Positions 62,007 to 64,000 of a stretch of DNA of 64,000 nt are shown here, piece after piece. This DNA is from Haloarcula rubra (GTDB lineage Archaea; Halobacteriota; Halobacteria; Halobacteriales; Haloarculaceae), in NCBI RefSeq assembly GCF_019599465.1, contig NZ_RKLR01000001.1:496001-560000 (forward strand). Reading direction: 5' to 3'. The position numbers and the translations under genes were made by a program. Positions within the stretch are counted from its first letter, which is position 1, and the number at the start of each line of letters is the position of its first letter. The notes under the pieces are model-generated. The model was not told the DNA's origin. It did no database searches and saw nothing but the letters and a program-made list of their open reading frames with translations.

Positions 62007-62954
62007 ATGGACGTCACTGAAGCGCGCGACGTGACGAGTCAGGTCCTCGACGAAGTCGGCCGTGCAGTCGTCGCCGAACGGGAGTTCTTCGAGACGGTCC
62101 TCCTCGGCGTCGTCGGCAAGGGCCACGTCCTGCTGGAGGACGTGCCCGGCACCGGCAAGACGCTCACCGCCCGGAGCGTCGCGACGGCCCTCGGCCTCTC
62201 GTTCTCCCGGGTACAGTTCACGCCCGACCTCCTCCCGGCGGACATCACCGGGACACACGTGTTCGACGAACAGACCCGCGAGTTCGAGTTCAACCGCGGA
62301 CCCATCTTCGCGAACGTGGTGCTCGCCGACGAGATAAACCGCGCCCCGCCGAAGACCCAGTCGGCACTCTTAGAGGCGATGGAGGAGGGACAGGTCACCG
62401 TCGACGGCGACACGTACGCCCTCCCGGACCCGTTCTTCGTCATCGCCACGCAGAACCCCGTCGACATGGAGGGGACCTTCGAACTGCCCGAAGCGCAGGT
62501 CGACCGGTTCCTCGCGAAGAGTTCCATCGGCTACCCGGACGACCGGGGCGAAGTCGAACTCCTCCGTCGGCGGGCCGGCCGGACCGAGCAGAGCCCCAGC
62601 GTCGAGGCGGTGCTGGACAGCGACCGGGTGGAAGCACTCCGAGCCGTCCCCGAGACGGTCACCGTCGACGACGACCTGCTGGCGTACATGGCCGGCATCG
62701 CTCGCTCGACCCGAGAGGACTACCGCGTCGAGGTGGGCGTCTCACCGCGCGGGACCCAGCGCCTCTTCGAGGCCGCTCGCGCGATGGCGACCATCGAGGG
62801 CCGCGAGTTCGTCGCCCCGGACGACGTCAAGCGGGTCGCCCAGCCGGTGCTGGCCCACCGACTCGTCCTCACGCCGGACGCCCGCGTCGAGCAAGTCGAG
62901 AAACGCGACGTGCTGGCGGACGTACTCGACGACGTCCCCGTCCCGACGGCCTGA
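62007..62954 (+). CDS. MoxR-family AAA+ ATPase
   Basis: 315 residues. Walker A is VPGTGKT (K51), Walker B LADEINRAPPKTQSALLEAM, sensor 1 VIATQNPVDMEGTF; the C-terminal lid has VSPRGTQRLFEAARA. MoxR ATPases are chaperone-like and usually sit beside DUF58 and von Willebrand factor A genes; here an unrelated lipoprotein gene follows in the opposite direction, so the partner is missing. Start ATG 62007; longer starts overlap the tRNA gene. Confidence 0.92.
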   Translation: MDVTEARDVTSQVLDEVGRAVVAEREFFETVLLGVVGKGHVLLEDVPGTGKTLTARSVATALGLSFSRVQFTPDLLPADITGTHVFDEQTREFEFNRGPIFANVVLADEINRAPPKTQSALLEAMEEGQVTVDGDTYALPDPFFVIATQNPVDMEGTFELPEAQVDRFLAKSSIGYPDDRGEVELLRRRAGRTEQSPSVEAVLDSDRVEALRAVPETVTVDDDLLAYMAGIARSTREDYRVEVGVSPRGTQRLFEAARAMATIEGREFVAPDDVKRVAQPVLAHRLVLTPDARVEQVEKRDVLADVLDDVPVPTA

Positions 62955-62995
62955 GCGCGGGCCCGGGCGACGAGTTGTGTTCCGTCCGTCGGCGC

Positions 62996-63730
62996 TCACT
63001 CGAGGGGCCGACACTCCAGAAGCGTCCCGTTCCGCGGGGCGGTCTCCTCGTCGGCCGCTCGCCGCACGACCCGCTCGTCGACGTAGTACCGGACGCTCCA
63101 CCAGTAGTCCCCGTGGAAGTTCGTCGCCTTCACCGAGAGTTCGACCGTGGTGCCATCGACGTCGACGTACAGCGTGTCGGTGTCGCCGCGGCCCGCCGGC
63201 CCGTCGAAGTGGTCGGCGGTGGCGTCCAGCATGTCGAGATACTGCTCGTCCGGCGATTCGACGTGTAGCTGCGCCGAACCGGTCTCGGCCGCCTCGCGGA
63301 GCGTCTCGGTCAGCGGCGCGTTGTCGATGCTGGCCACCGGGACGGGAGTTATGCCCTCGGGCGCCTCGCCGGTCTCTGCCTCCAGTAGCAGCGTCGGCCT
63401 GTACACCCCACCGCTGCCCGAGTAGGAGACGACCCAGCCGTCACCGCGTCGCGTCGGCGGGTCGGTCACGCTCCCGTGCAGGGCGTAGGCGTCCAGCCGC
63501 GTCTCGGGCTCGTAGTCGACGACGACCTCCCGGTAGTAGGTCCCCTCGTAGCGCTCGACGAACGACTCGACCGTGCTCGCGTCCAACTGCTCGGGCCACT
63601 CGACACCGAGGTTCTGGGAGGTCGGGCAGTCTTCGGGCAGGTCGGCGCCGGCGCTCGGGGCCGATGACAGGCACCCGGCCACGGCGAGCGGGGCGGCACC
63701 GAGCGCGGTGAGGAGGCGTCGGCGTCGCAT
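62996..63730 (-). CDS. Predicted Tat lipoprotein, function unknown
   Basis: 244 residues. RRRRLLTALGAAPLAVAGC contains a twin-arginine start and a lipobox with Cys at residue 20. The mature part is alpha/beta with WPEQLDASTVESFVERYEGTYY, LHGSVTDPPTRRGDGWVV and NFHGDYWWSVRYYVDERVV; one Cys near each end. It resembles other haloarchaeal lipoproteins of unknown function. Start ATG 63730. Confidence 0.78.
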   Translation of the reverse strand: MRRRRLLTALGAAPLAVAGCLSSAPSAGADLPEDCPTSQNLGVEWPEQLDASTVESFVERYEGTYYREVVVDYEPETRLDAYALHGSVTDPPTRRGDGWVVSYSGSGGVYRPTLLLEAETGEAPEGITPVPVASIDNAPLTETLREAAETGSAQLHVESPDEQYLDMLDATADHFDGPAGRGDTDTLYVDVDGTTVELSVKATNFHGDYWWSVRYYVDERVVRRAADEETAPRNGTLLECRPLE

Positions 63731-63848
63731 GGTCACCGATGGGTCCACGGCCTGTAAGTGCCTTCTGGACGTTCAAAACGCGGTTTGTGCGACAGTTGGT
63801 CGGTCACCCGGACCGCCCGACCCCGGCCGACGGGGGCTGGCGTCCCGC

Positions 63849-64000
63849 TCACTCCGGGTCGCCGTAGCCGCCACCGCCGGGCGTCTCGACCCGGACGGTC
63901 GTCCCGGCCTCTACCTCCCTCGTCACCTTCGCTGGCACTCGCTCCCCGTCGATTTCGTTGCGCCCCGGCGCGCCGTCGTCGCCACCGGCCAGCCCCCACG
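63849..64000 (-). CDS. Hydantoinase B/oxoprolinase family protein (C-terminal end, cut by window edge)
   Basis: The last 50 codons of a gene that continues past the right edge. The residues include GRNEIDGERVPAKVTREVEAG and end TPGGGGYGDPE, the characteristic C-terminus of HyuB/5-oxoprolinase beta subunits, which hydrolyse hydantoins or 5-oxoproline with ATP. The HyuA partner would be expected upstream, outside the window. Confidence 0.85.
   Translation of the reverse strand, partial: WGLAGGDDGAPGRNEIDGERVPAKVTREVEAGTTVRVETPGGGGYGDPE

Overview
The window is chromosomal DNA of a halophilic archaeon (class Halobacteria). The reasons are the very high GC content, strongly acidic predicted proteins, archaeal information genes (RpoP, L37Ae, Pcc1, prefoldin beta, proteasome alpha and beta, GGGP synthase, archaeal AspRS), a halorhodopsin, and promoters with a TATA-like box about 25-30 nt before the start codon and no Shine-Dalgarno site (leaderless transcripts). 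Gene content fits the Haloarculaceae or a close relative, but that assignment is an inference. The DNA reads as core chromosome: no insertion sequence, CRISPR array, rRNA or integrated element was recognised. There is one tRNA, Ser(CGA).

Left part (1-21 kb): the 5' half of smc with a small coiled-coil partner; a four-gene 2-oxoacid dehydrogenase operon (E1 alpha, E1 beta, free-standing lipoyl domain, E2 catalytic domain); gatB; a Tat lipoprotein; an arylsulfotransferase-like protein; the gltB-gltD glutamate synthase operon; topA; a zinc-ribbon and a Rieske protein; a DUF547 protein; and the archaeal lipid enzyme GGGP synthase.

Middle (21-40 kb): a soluble Htr transducer; a 36-residue small ORF; AspRS with the non-discriminating signature; a membrane gene with an apparent one-base insertion; halorhodopsin followed by an aldo/keto reductase, a DUF7344-type wHTH protein and a 1162-residue Bat-family sensor-regulator; the L37Ae-RpoP-Pcc1 operon; membrane proteins; DUF2103; TruD; an MFS transporter; the psmA-psmB proteasome operon; and Pth2.

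Right part (40-64 kb): dcd-thiR-methyltransferase; Thi4 with a dyad overlapping its promoter; the archaeal CoA pair pantoate kinase and phosphopantoate--beta-alanine ligase; a UPF0175/PIN-like toxin-antitoxin pair; prefoldin beta-DUF3194; secreted and surface proteins; DUF151; a HAD hydrolase; a second Bat-family regulator with a HalOD1 protein; citramalate/isopropylmalate synthase with an upstream short ORF; DUF192; GuaAA; DUF2070; tRNA-Ser; a MoxR ATPase; a lipoprotein; and the 3' end of a hydantoinase B gene.

No clearly new multi-gene system was found. The strongest leads are the split E2 with no subunit-binding domain, the dyad at the thi4 promoter together with a nearby ThiR, the upstream ORF plus Shine-Dalgarno arrangement before the citramalate synthase gene, the frameshifted membrane gene at 24.65 kb, a conserved-looking 36-residue ORF, and a hairpin insertion inside a TopA zinc ribbon.
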